This document shows, one piece after another, positions 47,673-59,965 of a DNA stretch of 64,000 nucleotides. The notes below the pieces were generated by a model, which made no database searches, had not been told where the DNA came from, and saw only the letters and a program-made list of their open reading frames with translations. Source of the DNA: Dichetophora obliterata (Eukaryota > Arthropoda > Insecta > Diptera > Sciomyzidae); assembly GCA_963920525.1 (NCBI GenBank), contig OY986438.1:81145177-81209176 (forward strand), given 5' to 3'. Numbering within the stretch: position 1 is the first letter of the stretch; every line of letters begins with the position of its first letter. Made by a program: the position numbers and the translations under genes.

Positions 47673-48336
47673 ATATAGTTCGCTTGATAAAGATGAGCAT
47701 ACGTTTTTAATTTTTACAAAAAATTGATTGAAATTAAAAAAACTATTTAATTTGTTTATTAAATTCAATGTTTCGATAATATGAAAGGTACACACCAACA
47801 AGAACCAGTGAGAAAATTGCCAAAAACTAGGAGTTACACTACAAGTTTTTCATAAGACTTCCTCAAAAGGATTTTTTACTCTAAATACGATTCTGAGGGT
47901 ATAAGGTCAAGTAAACAATAATTTTTAATTTCACTCGACCTAATAATCATACTAATTCCGTGACACGTTTTTTAATTTTTTTAAATTTGAACACCATGTT
48001 ATTAATAATCGATGGATTCTATAACAATAAAATCAATCAAGAAACCGAATTAATAAAATACACATGTTCCAAATAAAATTTGATGATAAGATCAGACAAA
48101 AAATGTACGTGTGACTTATGCACATTCGAATTTACATTTATAACTATCTTGGAGCTAAAGCTTTTTATTACTTTATTTTGAGGATCAATGGTACTATAGG
48201 TACAATTATTAAGTTTGCAAAAATCTTCTGATTGGTCTCAAAAGACAAATTCACTCATTTGCGAAAATATAAATAAAATAGAAAACAGAAGGAAATCACA
48301 AAGCAAAGAAAAGTTTAAACTGTCAGTATGATCAAA
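47673..48336. other. Unassigned AT-rich stretch
   Basis: No gene or repeat recognised. Confidence 0.5.
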
Positions 48337-48502
48337 CAGTGTTGCAGAACATGAAAATATGAGTTTTTCCGTTTAAAGTTTTTTTATATAAGAAAAAGTT
48401 TTCGTCAGCAAATTACGTAATTTTAGCATTAAAATACGTCAAACGTAATTTGGGTTCAAAATACGTCAAAAAGACGTATTTGACGTCATTCTGGCAACAC
48501 TG
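48337..48502. mobile_element. Short hAT-like MITE, 166 bp
   Basis: CAGTGTTGCAGAA at the left and the inverse of CAGTGTTGCCAGAA at the right. The inner part repeats AAAATACGTCAAA. CAGTG starts are typical of hAT, but the 8-bp flanks (TGATCAAA and GTTGACAG) do not match. Confidence 0.6.
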
Positions 48503-48544
48503 GTTGACAGTTGAAACAAAGGCGGAAGGCATTTCTCTCAAGTG

Positions 48545-49060
48545 TGACAACCTTATAAATGAACCTTGCTCATACCTGTAAACAATTTTCTATTGAGCTA
48601 CAGTTGGCTATTATCCTTTTTTGCCTAGATACTTCCGGCGAAAGTGCTTCTGTGCGAAAATTTGCCGGTATATTTGGCATAGGTGAGGGGGTGCTTTGGT
48701 CAATATAACTGATCGAATCAACGTAATTATGAAAATGCTTCCCAAATATGTATCGTGACCAAGCAAAGCTAAAAGTTCCCAAATAGTGGTTTAATATATA
48801 GGGAATTACCATTTTGCTTTGGGTATATTAATGGTACCGAATCTAAGCTTGCTGCGGCACCATTGAAGAACCACGAGTCTTTTTTTTCCAGGAACCATAT
48901 TTTTTCGGTAAAGGCTCAAGTGGTATGCGATTAAAATCTTAAAATCCTTGATGTAGTTGTAGGTCCTAGTTGCAGCCATGATGTTAAAATTTTCAAGAAG
49001 AGTAAATTGTTTACTGGAAGCTGTACTACAGGACAAAGTAACAATTATTTCCAGAATTTT
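48545..49060 (+). pseudogene. PIF/Harbinger (HARBI1-like) transposase remnant
   Basis: The plus strand reads IELQLAIILFCLDTSGESASVRKFAGIFGIGEGVLWSI from about 48590, the helix-turn-helix-like region before the nuclease core of HARBI1-type proteins. After stops, sense-like text resumes with DGTESKLAAAPLKNHESFF- and LKILDVVVGPSCSHDVKIF-like blocks in shifted frames (about 48825-49000), matching the DDE core of this family. Frames change several times and a segment between the two parts is lost. Dead and partial. Confidence 0.65.
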
Positions 49061-49620
49061 GTAAAATTGTTAAATCAAAAATACATATAATTAAAGCAAT
49101 TTATTTAAATTATTTCATTATTGAATTAATACAAAAAATTAAAGCTTATTTATATCTATTTATATCATAACACTAACACAATATCTATATTGCGTTGTGT
49201 ATTAAAAATATAATATTCTAAAATTAAGAAATATCTATAGCTTATAAATTATATGTAATTATATATAATGCAGATAAGAAATTAAAGCTTAACAGTGTTA
49301 AAAAATAGAATGCTTAGGATAAGCAGACTTTAGTTAATCAATTACTACTGAAAATATTAATTATTTCGCAGGTTTAATACGTAATTGTTATTATATAAAT
49401 ATACATAAATATTCTTTAAATTTCCTCAATGAGCTAAATATGAACTATAAATATGTAAATATATATATATCCCGAACTAATTTAGAAAACAGTTTATACA
49501 TATGAATTAAAGAATATATATAATATTGGTAAATCTATTTGTTTTTAGTAAAAGTGTTACCGTATCAGAAATACATATATATATATATATATATATATAT
49601 GTATAATATACATATATATA
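49061..49620. other. AT-rich stretch ending in a (TA)n microsatellite
   Basis: No gene recognised. An alternating TA run lies at about 49574-49600, before the MITE at 49621. Confidence 0.6.
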
Positions 49621-49925
49621 GGGCGGGTCAAATTCTGGCTCAGCGAAATTCGTAAAATACATGTAATTTCAAGACTTTTTCTCCACTACAGCATATACAA
49701 ATTCTGAAAAAAAGCTGTGCGGACTTTCGTAAATAGATTCATACACATACATTCATACATTCATATTTTATAATTGAGAACAAAATCTATTTACGAAAGT
49801 CCGCACAGCTTTTTTTCAGAATTTGTATATGCTTTAGTGGAGAAAAAATCTTGAAATTACATGTATTTTACGAATTTCGCTGAGCCAGACCACCAAAAAA
49901 TTCGTCCATACAAATTGACCCGCCC
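49621..49925. mobile_element. Palindromic TA-flanked MITE
   Basis: GGGCGGGTCAA at the left pairs with TTGACCCGCCC at the right, with TA on both sides. Arms of about 120 bp are nearly identical inverses around a 45-bp loop. The left arm lacks about 24 bp that the right arm has just inside its end (49889-49912). Tc1/mariner-type size and TA target fit. Non-coding. Confidence 0.88.
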
Positions 49926-49967
49926 TAATGTATATATATATATATTTATATATTTGGTGATGCTACT

Positions 49968-50090
49968 GGTGATGTCACTTAGAGGATGTTGGCTAGCAAC
50001 AAATTTTGCACTGCACTTGCTGGTGGTGGCACTTGAAGGACGCTCGCCAGCAAAGAAAGCCAATTTAACTTTGCTGCACTTGCTGATGTT
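49968..50090. repeat. Short imperfect tandem repeat, about 60-bp unit
   Basis: TGGTGATGTCACTTAGAGGA...CTGCACTTGC and TGGTGGTGGCACTTGAAGGA...CTGCACTTGC follow one another. The minus ORF here (TSKCSAKF, SKCSKVKL) reflects this repeat and is not read as a gene. Confidence 0.55.
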
Positions 50091-50129
50091 GGAGACCGTT
50101 GGCCCACACACAGGCAGACACAAACTCAA

Positions 50130-52610
50130 GCACTTTCGTTCATTTTTTTAATTAATTTGTTATTTTTTAAGTTTACAATATTACAAGTTTACGAAATATG
50201 TTGCAAGTACAAGCTCTCGAATTAAATATGTCGCAAATTGATAAAATGCAAATAAAATAAAATATTTGCGCTTAAACACGACCGAAATGTGAAACGTCAA
50301 AATTTGTAATTGTCAAAATTTCATCGTCCATTTGACACAGCAAAAAAGACAAATTTATTACAACACACACAAATTTTATTCAACTTGATATTTTCTATCC
50401 TACCACGACTGAAAACTTTCTGATTGACACACAGCCATAGTTGACAACTCTGAATATAAAATGCCGCAGTGGTGAAAATAAAAAGCCACTGACAAATACA
50501 ACAAGTATGAAAATTGTCAAACTTTGTTTGACGATATGTAATAAAATAAGAGCATCATGTAATTATTTGAATGTTGAACATATTCCTTTATCACAACTTA
50601 AAGATTAAAATGTTAAAACACTCAATCCATACATTATTTTTCATGTTTGCAAACGAAGTTCCAGCAGAAAAAAGCAGAAAGAGAAGAAGATCGATCTATT
50701 TTTAAATCTCACCATGAATAGCAGCTGTTTGAGTAAAAGCAAATTTTTCAAAAATGTTGACAAATACAACAACTGAAGAAATTGCCAAACTTTAAAGGCA
50801 TATATATACCAATATAAACCGAACTAATAATAAGTTTTGGTTGCAAACATCTTATTGCAACCTAACTTAAGTATTTTTATACTAACAAACAGATTATATG
50901 CATTAATTTCAAGAGTTTCCAAGTGATTTCTTTGTGAGCTTGCGGCCGATTGTGGACGATTTCCTTGAAAAAATACGATGATGCAAACCAATGATTTACC
51001 CTCTACCAAAATCGTTCAACGCACCTAAAGAAGTTTTCACTTCAAAAAATATATATAGTCTCGTCATTTAAAAAAAAAATGTTTTAAAATGAGTCAATTT
51101 TTCTTAAGTGAGAGGACTTGCGTTACTTCGGTTAATTAACATTACAGAGGAAAAAAGAGCATATAAAAAACAGCAAATAGAAATTTTACTCACGTTGATA
51201 CTGCCAAGATCGATGAAAGGCCTTCCAGGAGCTTGTTGAGAGCTGGATTGAAAAGAGATTAAATAATTTTGGGATATTTTAACATTATTTTTTGTTTTGC
51301 TCAGCGTAGCTTCTGCTAAGTCCCATCAACACAATTTTGGACCGTTTTTTTTTTCTTGTCATCACGCCATTACACATTTCTTTCTCTTTTATTATGGATA
51401 ACTATTGTTTTTTTTTTCTTTTCTTTTTTCAACTTGTTTAGAACTGTTTAGTTTAAGTTTGCAAAAAGTAAAAGAAAGTAAACGTAATCAAATATTCTTT
51501 TGTAGATTATTGTTGTAACATGTTTTTTCTTATGCTTTTATCTACGCTTACGAAATCATTTAGATTTTATAATTTTATGTATTTCTCTTTAAACAAAACT
51601 GTAGATTTTACGCTTTCTAGTTTTAATTTTTTTTTCCCCTTTAGTGTAAAGATTAAAATATTGTTGTTTTATTATGCTAAGGAAAATTAAATTTGTGTTA
51701 TAAACAATTTTAGAGTTTTTTTCTTTTGAGCACTTAAACTTGTGAAAGTTTTCAAGTCCATTTTAAGGCGCTTTTCTTAGTTCAAAAATGATTTTTTTTT
51801 ATTTTTGTTTTTTTAGTTTTTAAGACATTTTTGGGGACTTTTTAGATCACGCGTGACACGTTTGGTGTCTGAGCAGAGTTCCGTTGCTACAACGTTTATG
51901 GTTTCGCGTTGCCGAGAGACTGCCACTGGATCAAAAAATGTGTTTCACGCTTCGATACCATGGTGATTGAACGAGAACTAGTAGTCGGAAGAACAGGTTG
52001 AGGAAACTTGGAGAGCCAATACGTTTGCGGTACAAAAAGTTCGTGGTGAGCGGAGTTTTTGAAGCTTGCAAGCTTACTTCACGCTCACCCACGTGTCTAA
52101 AATTTGCATGGTATCAATTTTGGTTATGGAGATGAACTTCAAGACTTTACCTTTTTGCTTTTATGCTTTGACTTATGGTACGACCTATGATCAAATGAAA
52201 AACGTTATTTCTTCCTGAATATCGTTTTCTGGACTACGCTTGTCTTCGCAAGAAGTAATTTTAGCTGATTATTGAAATTCGCTACACTATTAAACAATGT
52301 ATTTTTGTACAAATCAATAGAATTTTATGATTTTTGACTATTAGTTGCAGTACAGTCCAATCGCTTAGCTTCTTCGGTCCAAAAGAAAGATTTAAAACGG
52401 AAGTTGGACTTTTATATCTCACCATGTTACCAATTTTCATATGTGCAGTGGAATAAAAAATTCGGAGACAATCATGAAAAGCTTGTCTTGCAAACATTTC
52501 TTGCAAAAACAAACCACTGTCAATAGTCTTCAAGCAAGTTTGAGAAAAAGTTTGCACAAATTGTTTTAAATAACGATATGAAAAAATTTTAAAATAAAAT
52601 CAGAATCGTA
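50130..52610. other. Long stretch without recognised genes
   Basis: AT-rich. It contains a ~55-bp near-exact match (50993-51048) to 18375-18431. The minus ORF at 52282-52557 (91 codons) has no family motif. Confidence 0.5.
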
Positions 52611-52888
52611 CATTGCAAGTACTATTGTAGTTATACTTTAGTACTTAAGTATGCATACTTCTACATTAGTATTTTGTATCATATATGTAGTTGCAATAAA
52701 TCAATAGACACGATTCCGATTACCGGGGCGCCAAGATTTGAAAATGCAGTTTTAAAGTACTCATTGAGAAAATAAGATATACAAAAGGTATTATCGATAT
52801 ATCGATTTTAATTTTTTTTTTCTAAAATATCTATTCAAAAAACATCTATATCTTTGCCAATAACCAATCGATCTTAAATATTGACACG
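52611..52888 (+). repeat. Third copy of the outer arm of the large inverted repeat
   Basis: Matches the inverse of about 17040-17325 closely and 10720-10860 directly, through GTAGTTATACTTTAGTACTT, CGGGGCGCCAAG and ATCGATATATCGAT. It abuts the 3' side of the LINE RT fragment. Confidence 0.75.
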
Positions 52889-55157
52889 TTATTTGAAAGA
52901 TATATGGTCAAACTTACGAAGTCCATATACGTATCGGATGGCATGATTGAATGCCAGCTGTAGCTTTAGTTGCGAGCTAGAATCCAGCTTACTGTAAACT
53001 AGCTCTGAATAGGAGATTATGGGAACAATAAGTTGAACTACTAGTTTTCTTCTGGTGCAAGTGGGTGTGAATTCAGCTGTCACTCTAAGATTGCGTAACA
53101 CATAATAAATTTTTCGGACCACACTATTAATATGATCAGAGCATGCCAGAGAGGAATTTATATAAAAACCAAGACTTTTTGCACTGCTTGTTAATTTTAG
53201 CTTATCAGCACCTAAAAATAAACCAGGAATATCTTCATGAAAAACTTTGTCTTTCGCTATAGGGAGCACAACTGATTTCAGAGGATTGAGCTTAAGACAA
53301 TTACGAATTGCCCATTTATTTATAGAGTCTAGATCCTCATTTAGTCTGTACACTAAGTCATCTAGAAGACCAACTCTATTAGAAAGATATATTTGCACGT
53401 CATCTGCATAGGCATGCATTGTTGAATGTTTGCAGACTCTAAATATATCATTGATAAAAATTACAAACAGCAGGGGACCAAGAACTGAACCCTGGGGAAC
53501 ACCACTAGATAGAAATAGAAAATTATTTTATTGTTCTTGTCTTTTTACTTGTTATTTCTTCTTTAATCACATTGTTTTTTTATTTACGATTGTGTTTTTC
53601 TTCTTTTATCACAGGAAAAATTGAGCCTTTATTGTATTCAGAATATTTATTACCAACCTTGACTCTTTGAACACGGTTTGACAAATCACTATTCAAGAGT
53701 CGTATAGCACTACTACTAAAACCATACATAAACTTTAGTTTCTAGCACAACAAAGAATGATTCACAGTATCAAATGCTTTTAAGAAGTCAAGCAAGCAAA
53801 GAAGGGTAATATGTCCTTCATTATAAAAAGCTCTTATATCATCAAGTATTTTAACACTGGCAGTGGCACAACTGTGGAAAGCCCTGAAGGCAGATTGCAT
53901 TGGAGATAATAAAATGCTATCATTAAAAAAATTTACTATATGATATGACATAAGTGCTTCACACACTTTGGCCAGGCAAGACAGAATGCTGATAGGCCTA
54001 TAATCATTAGGCCTATTTGCAGTTGGTTTTTTTGCTACCGGCATAACAAGAGCAACTTTCCATGAAGACGGAAACGAAGACGTGGCAATACAATGATTTA
54101 CGTGGCAATACAATGTGTGTAAGGGGGCTAAGGACTTGCAAGAGAATAAGCTTTAAGAATTTTAATGATATAAGGTCTTCACCTATTGCAATTGACTTAA
54201 TTTTTACTCTCGACTTTCTCACATCATTCACACTTACTGCGGAGAATTGAAAATTTTCCTGGACAGCATATTCAGAGAAATCCATGTGGTTGCTAGGAGT
54301 AAGTACAGAGTTAGAAAGAAAGTAATTATTTCAAATATCTGGGTCAACATTACATTCATCAGTACGTTTCTCACCAATCCCCATAGCTTTCAAGTTCCTC
54401 CACAGCACCTTTGAGGGAAGTGAAGCATTTAATTTCGACAAGCAAAATTTTTCTTTGGACTGTCTAATAAGGTAAACTGCCGCATTTCTAGCAGTTCTAA
54501 ATTTTTCCCAATTATAAGCAGTCGGACACCTTTTCCATAAGTTGTGAAGCTTATTACGTTTTTTAATCGCTTTTTTTACATAAGCAGTAAACCATGGGCA
54601 TGCTGAATTCTTTACCATCACTGAGCGTAGAGGAACATGTTTTTCAAAAAGAGTATTAACAATATTTGTATATACATTCAATTTATCACCAACTGATTCA
54701 ACAAACCATACGTCATTCCAAGAAGTTAAACATAAGTCATTATGGAGAGCCCAAAAATTAATCGATTTAAAGTCACGATAGGTGATGGTTTCAGAGTTGC
54801 CATTTCGAGACAAATAAGTATTCAAACAGCAAAATAGAAGATCATGATCAGATAAAAAATACAATTGATCATATAACATAACAGATGCAAGGTCTGACAC
54901 ATTAAAGTAGTCTAAAAGACTGGGACTAGCATTACTGGCAAAGCGCGTTGGGATAGTTTCATTGACAAATGACAATCCTGTAGAGCAAACATTTTCACAG
55001 AACGATTTAGTAGTATTATCACGACATAGTAGATTAACATTAAAATCACCACATATAACAAGGAAGGTAAAATCAATTATATAATTATTTAGCTCAGAAA
55101 AAAAGAAATCGAGGCTATTGCACTTGTTCGGATTATACACGCAGGACAGAAACACTT
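52889..55157 (-). pseudogene. LINE ORF2 (Jockey/CR1 group), endonuclease to reverse transcriptase
   Basis: Minus strand. Endonuclease: FLSCVYNPNKCNSL and VICGDFNVNLLCRD (about 55060), SDHDLLFC (about 54855). RT: SWKVALVMPVAKKPTANRPN (about 54055), DYRPISILSCLAKVCEAL, SAFRAFHSCATAS, LLDFLKAFDTVNH (about 53770), SSGVPQGSVLGPLLF (about 53500) and HAYADDVQIYLS (about 53415) with the catalytic DD. Then LKSVVLPIAKD and SYSELVYSKLD up to about 52889, where it stops. Breaks: a TGA/stop near 54330, a 20-bp tandem duplication at 54079-54113 that shifts the frame, and a ~108-bp insertion at 53505-53612. The 5' part lies at 61555-62714 beyond the BEL insertion. Confidence 0.85.
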
Positions 55158-55312
55158 TGTTCCATTTCGAAGAGCGCAGATAATGTGACGCAAATTATCT
55201 GCAGGAGAGAGTGGCCGAAGGCCTCGATTCATGCGCCAACGAAACCAGTTGAAATATAACCGCGAAACGAGTAAGTAGTAAATACAGTCCACTTATATTC
55301 GAAATCTATTCA
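55158..55312 (+). repeat. 5' LTR of the BEL element
   Basis: 155 bp, TG...CA. The next bases, TGGTCCTAACGACTT, are the likely primer site. The right 76 bp match the 3' LTR. Confidence 0.75.
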
Positions 55313-56132
55313 TGGTCCTAACGACTTAAAAACCACGCGACTAATAATTCATAAAATTGTGCACAAAATCATTTAAACTTTAAAAAAGCAAATTGCTGGC
55401 CAGCAAAAGCGAAGTCAAGCGCAGTAAAACGCAGCGAGTTAACGCGAGTTAAAAGTGCAGTGAAATTCGATTTGAAAAAGCGCAGAATTTTTAGTGCAGC
55501 GCTAAGCGCAAAAGCGCAGTGCGGGCAAAGTGAAATACAAATTTAAAACAAAAACCAATTTATGAAAAATTATAAATTTATCGAAAATCGAGCGTGCTAA
55601 AAACATAACCTCAAAGCTCGTGTTGAGGAGCGCCTACAAGTGTTTGACCTTGATTGTCGTACAATTGCAAGTGCAGCGCGAGTAAAGAGTACAAGAAAAA
55701 ATAAAATTAAAAAATCATTGCGAGTGAGGAGCACAGAAGTCTGAAATCAGGCCACCAAATTTTATTAAATCAAGCAAAACAAAAGGCAACAACAACAACA
55801 ACCGTTGAGCCAAGAGTGACCGCTAGCGAAGGACACGAGGCAGCGATAAGTTTGCACAAGTTTGTGTGTGTGTTAATTGCACTCAAAACCCACTCAAAGT
55901 GAGAAAGAGCTTTCCTTTAGTGAGTGCGCAGAAGCAAAAATAACTAGAAAAGGTGTAATATAGTGCGAGCGCAAGTTTAAAACAAAAAAAAAAAAAAACG
56001 AGCAAATCAAAACAAAGCGGCTTAAGCTGATTAAAGCTAAACTTAACAGTGCGAAAAAAATTTTAGAAGTGCAAATCAATAATAAACTGCGCGAATAAGT
56101 AAAAGTGCTAGAATTAAAAAAAAAAACCTTTT
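55313..56132 (+). other. Leader of the BEL element
   Basis: About 820 bp rich in GTGCAG/GCGCA text and A runs. No ORF. The first ATG with a sense-like frame is at 56133. Confidence 0.6.
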
Positions 56133-57546
56133 ATGAACACAAGTAGAATCCGATTGCGCAGCGGAACAATAATAAATAAACGCATGATGGCAAAGGCATT
56201 ACGAGCTGCTGCCAAGCGCACAATCAAAAGCAACTAGAAAGGTTACAAGAATCTATTGCAACCAATGAAGGAGCTGAAGAGCTTTTCGTGCGTAAGCAGT
56301 TAATAGCTGACGCATGGAATGATTATCGCGAAAGACATGCTGAAGTTATATCGGCCATCAAAGATAACACAAAGCTTGATTCAGAAAACGGCGAGTGCGA
56401 CGCTGCTGAAGAACTTTATGTCAAAGCATCAGCAAAGGTAAGTCTGCTGATAACAGCAAAACAAAAATTAATTCCTACAATAAAGACCCAGGGCAGCACT
56501 ATGGGGCCAGTGCGTGTTCAAGTCGTGCAATCGGCTCTTCAAAAGCTACAAGTACCGCGCTTCGATGGCAACTATGCAGAGTGGACAAAATTTTTAAATA
56601 CTTTCAAAGCATTAGTCCACGACGTCGACTCGATGCAGACAATGGAAAAATTCCATCGCCTCATTAACGCACTACAAGGCGAGCCATTGAACCTAGTGCA
56701 CAGATATGAAATTACTCCAGAAAATTACCCTTTAGCTTGGGATGCTCTGAAAAAGCGATACGACAACACCAAGAAAATCTTCGATGCTCACTTGACGCGA
56801 CTTTTCAATCAACATCAAGTTCCACGCGGCGATACGAATGCCCTCAGAACGTTGATCGACACAACGAACATGGTTTGGTTCGGTCACTGCATGAGCTTCG
56901 AATTCCAGTGGAGCACTGGGATGCAATTTTTGTGCACATTGTGATGAAAAAAATCGACCAATCGATCAAGCATGATTGGGAATTGACAAGATTGGATAAA
57001 CCAAAAGGCGAAATACCCAAATGGAAAGATTTGGCAAAATTTTTGGAGCGAAGAGCGGCGCACGGAGAAACAGCAACAGATTACGACCGAGAACCAAGAT
57101 CAGCGCAAAGGAGCAACAATCGCAACATCTCTCAAGGGCGGTGGAGTGACCATGGCGCAGTCGCCGGCGAGCAGCAGGCACGGCAACAATGTCAACGATG
57201 CATGCTTTGCGACGGTGACCACCCCCTACACAAACGCCGCGATCTGCGCGATATGCCCATGAAGGAGCGCTGGGCGTGTCTAAGCAAATTTGAAATGTGC
57301 AACAACTGCTTCAGACGTGACCACAAAACTAAAGACTGCGCAAAACAAGGCTGCCCAAAGTGTAAAGGACAAAAGCACAATTCCACACTGTGCCCAAATG
57401 CAAATCATAACAAGCAAGAAAAATACGCAATGACCATAGCACGAAAAACAATTCCAGCACAAGGTGCAAACACAGATAAACAAAGGCATTCAGCACTAAG
57501 TAAAGCGCAAGCGCTGCAGGCATGCATTCACCAAAGAACGAAATGA
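56133..57546 (+). pseudogene. BEL Gag (DUF1759 and zinc knuckles)
   Basis: MNTSRIRLRSGTIINKR starts at 56133 and hits TAG at about 56235; a shifted frame continues. DUF1759 core: VPRFDGNYAEWTKFLNTF (about 56549), LINALQGEPLNLV (about 56661), AWDALKKRYDN (about 56739). A second frameshift lies near 56820-56880. The C-terminal half (to 57546) has the CxxC/H array, CNNCFRRDHKTKDC and CPKCKGQKHNSTLC (about 57298-57395), the BEL zinc knuckles. Gag would form particles and bind RNA. Two frameshifts make it non-functional as read. Confidence 0.85.
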
Positions 57547-58302
57547 CCTTGCTTGCGACAGCTTGCATATTGCTCAAAACGAGCAATGGAAGCTTCATCA
57601 ACGCACGGGCACTATGCGATGCAGGTTCGCAAATCAACCTCATAACGGTGGAATGCATGCGAAGATTAGGCTTAAAAGTTACTACACCGCGGATTTCCAT
57701 CACAGGAGTTGGTAAAACAGCCGTCCAAGCGCACGGGGCAATTGTATGCTGCATAGCTAGCCGTGTCACTGATTATGAGCGAGAAATTCATGCTGCCAAA
57801 GATAACACCTGTAATACCACCACAGCAATTTGAACGCAAATGGCCTGAACTCAACAATTTAGAGCTGGCCGATCCGCAGTTTGGCGAACCACGGCACATC
57901 GATATAATTTTAGGTGCAGCATTGTGAGCAGAAATTATTGGCGCAGAGATCCGACGCAGCGATTCTGGTCAACCCACACTTCAAGCTAGCAAGCTTGGCT
58001 GGCTTGCATTCGGTCGCTGCGATGGAGCGGCAACCAACGCATCGTGCAACCTCGCCTACGCCGAGGAAAATTATGAAAACATCGAACGACTACTGCAGCG
58101 CCTCTGGGAGGTGCATGAGCCTTTAGAAGCAGAGAAAAAGACGCCAGAGGAAATCTTCGCAGAAAACCACTTCAAATCAACAAACAGGCGCACAAGTGAC
58201 GGTCGATATGTGGTGAAATAACCATTCATCGATTCAACAAGAAACCTGCGCGGCACAAGAAAGATATGTGAGCGACGATTTAATTCTCTACACGGAAAAT
58301 TC
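57547..58302 (+). pseudogene. BEL protease and linker
   Basis: Frame 57522-57833 carries ALCDAGSQINLIT (about 57607), a BEL retropepsin motif in which DAGS replaces DTGA. After a frameshift near 57830, sense-like text of the family's linker continues: ADPQFGEP, DIILG, then an SDSGQP-like block to about 58010. Stops are frequent between 58010 and 58300. Confidence 0.7.
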
Positions 58303-59106
58303 GTGCGATTTCCATCATACCACGCAAATTACAGCGGATTCATCGATGAATTTATAGTGCTAGGGCATATGCACGAAGTCTTCGAGAAAGAGCGTCATCC
58401 CGAAGAAGTAATATTACCACATCATGGAATCGATAAAGGCAAATTTCGAGTAGTATTTGACTGTTCATGCAAGTGCGAAACCGGTAAGTCACTTAACGAT
58501 TTTATGTATGATGGGCCAACGCAACAGGACAATCTGATTGATATCCAACTTAGATTCCGGGCGCATAGAATTGCAATAACAGCCGACATTGTAAAAATGT
58601 TTCGGCAAGTCATGGTAGATCCCCATGACGCGGTAGCGCAGCGCATTTTATGGCGCATCTCCCCAGGTGGGCCGCTTACAACACTTCAACATGATCGCAT
58701 TGTTTATGGATTAAAACTTGCATCTTACCTTGCAATCACTGCCTTACGACAATGTGCTATAGACCACGCAAATGAGTACAAGCTAGCTGCACAAACAGCG
58801 CTGAGAGATTTCTGGGTAGACGATCTCATAACCGGCACTGACACCGAAGAAGGCGCGATCGAGATATTTCATGAGTTGACGACACTTCTTGGAAAAGGAA
58901 AATTTCCACTGGCAAAATGGACATCCAATAGCAGGCGAGTACTGGAAGAAATCGACGAAGAGACAACAACTACAATCCGTCCGCTATCGGATGAAGAAAC
59001 AACGCCAGTGCTGGGAATGCACTGGAACACGCTCGATGATGTTTTGCTATGGAAAGTACAACAAACAAAACAGACTTCAATCACAAAACGCATGGTGGTC
59101 AGCTAA
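58303..59106 (+). pseudogene. BEL reverse transcriptase
   Basis: Open frame of 267 codons. KGKFRVVFDCSCKCETGKSL (about 58435), GPTQQDNLIDIQLRFR, ADIVKMFRQVMV (about 58582) with the first Asp, then VYGLKLASYLAITAL (about 58705) and FWVDDLITG (about 58810) with the DD pair. FWVDDLITG rather than YxDD is normal for BEL. The frame is followed by a stop at about 59106. The RT block itself looks intact. Confidence 0.85.
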
Positions 59107-59965
59107 GTTGCAAAACTTTATGATCCAAACGAGCTTCTTGGACCGATAGTCATCAGAGCAAAAATTCTCGTACAAGATATTTGGAAGCAAGGCACTGAAT
59201 GGGACCATCTAGTTAGCGCAGAAATTGAAGAGCGCTACAAGGAGCTTATGCAAGAGCTACCTCTAATTGAGACCATCAAAGTTCCAAGATGGATCGCAAC
59301 AACAGCAACAGCTCAGAGCATCCAATTTTTTGGGTTTGCCGATGCTTCAAACAACGCATATGGAGCGGCAATCTACATCAAGGTCGTTAGAGACGACAAC
59401 AAAGCGCAAACAATGTTACTGTTTGCAAAATTAAAAGCGGCGCCAGTAAAAATAGTCACAACACCACGATTCGAGCTATGCGCAGCAGAGTTGCTAGGGC
59501 GAAACATTAAGCATGTTCAGCGAGTGATGACGCAGGTGATCAAAGCACCGGTCAAAGCAACAATATGCTGGAGCGATTCCATGGTCGTTTTGCATTGGTT
59601 ACGCAAACTGCCATGCCAGCTAAAAACGTACGTTGCCAATAGAGTTAACTCAGTGCAGACGACAACTAAAGGCGCAGAATGGCGACACGTTCCTACTGCA
59701 GACAATCCTGCAGACATCATCAGTCGAGGCACCACTATAGAACAGTTGATAGACAGTCGTCTATGGTGGGGGGGACCCGAGTGGCTGGCATCAGATGAAG
59801 ACGAATGGCCGCAGAAACCGTACGAGATACAGGACGATGAGGCCGTGGAAGTGCGCAGAGAAGAGAGAGTGCCAGAAGTGCTGCTGGTCACCACATCAAA
59901 CAAAAAAACATTTTCTGCGAGGTAAAACAAATCTACTTGAATGCTACGGATAATGGCGCACTACA
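59107..59965 (+). pseudogene. BEL RNase H
   Basis: Main frame 59248-59925. FFGFADASNNAYGAAIYIKV (about 59327), PRFELCAAELLGRNI (about 59466), ICWSDSMVVLHWL (about 59562) and PTADNPADIISRG (about 59695) are the BEL RNase H signatures. The join to RT has a stop at about 59106. Confidence 0.85.

Noticed and set aside
49968..50129. Cys/Ser-rich minus-strand ORF
   Set aside because: Its repeated SKCS text comes from a short DNA tandem repeat; no known domain.
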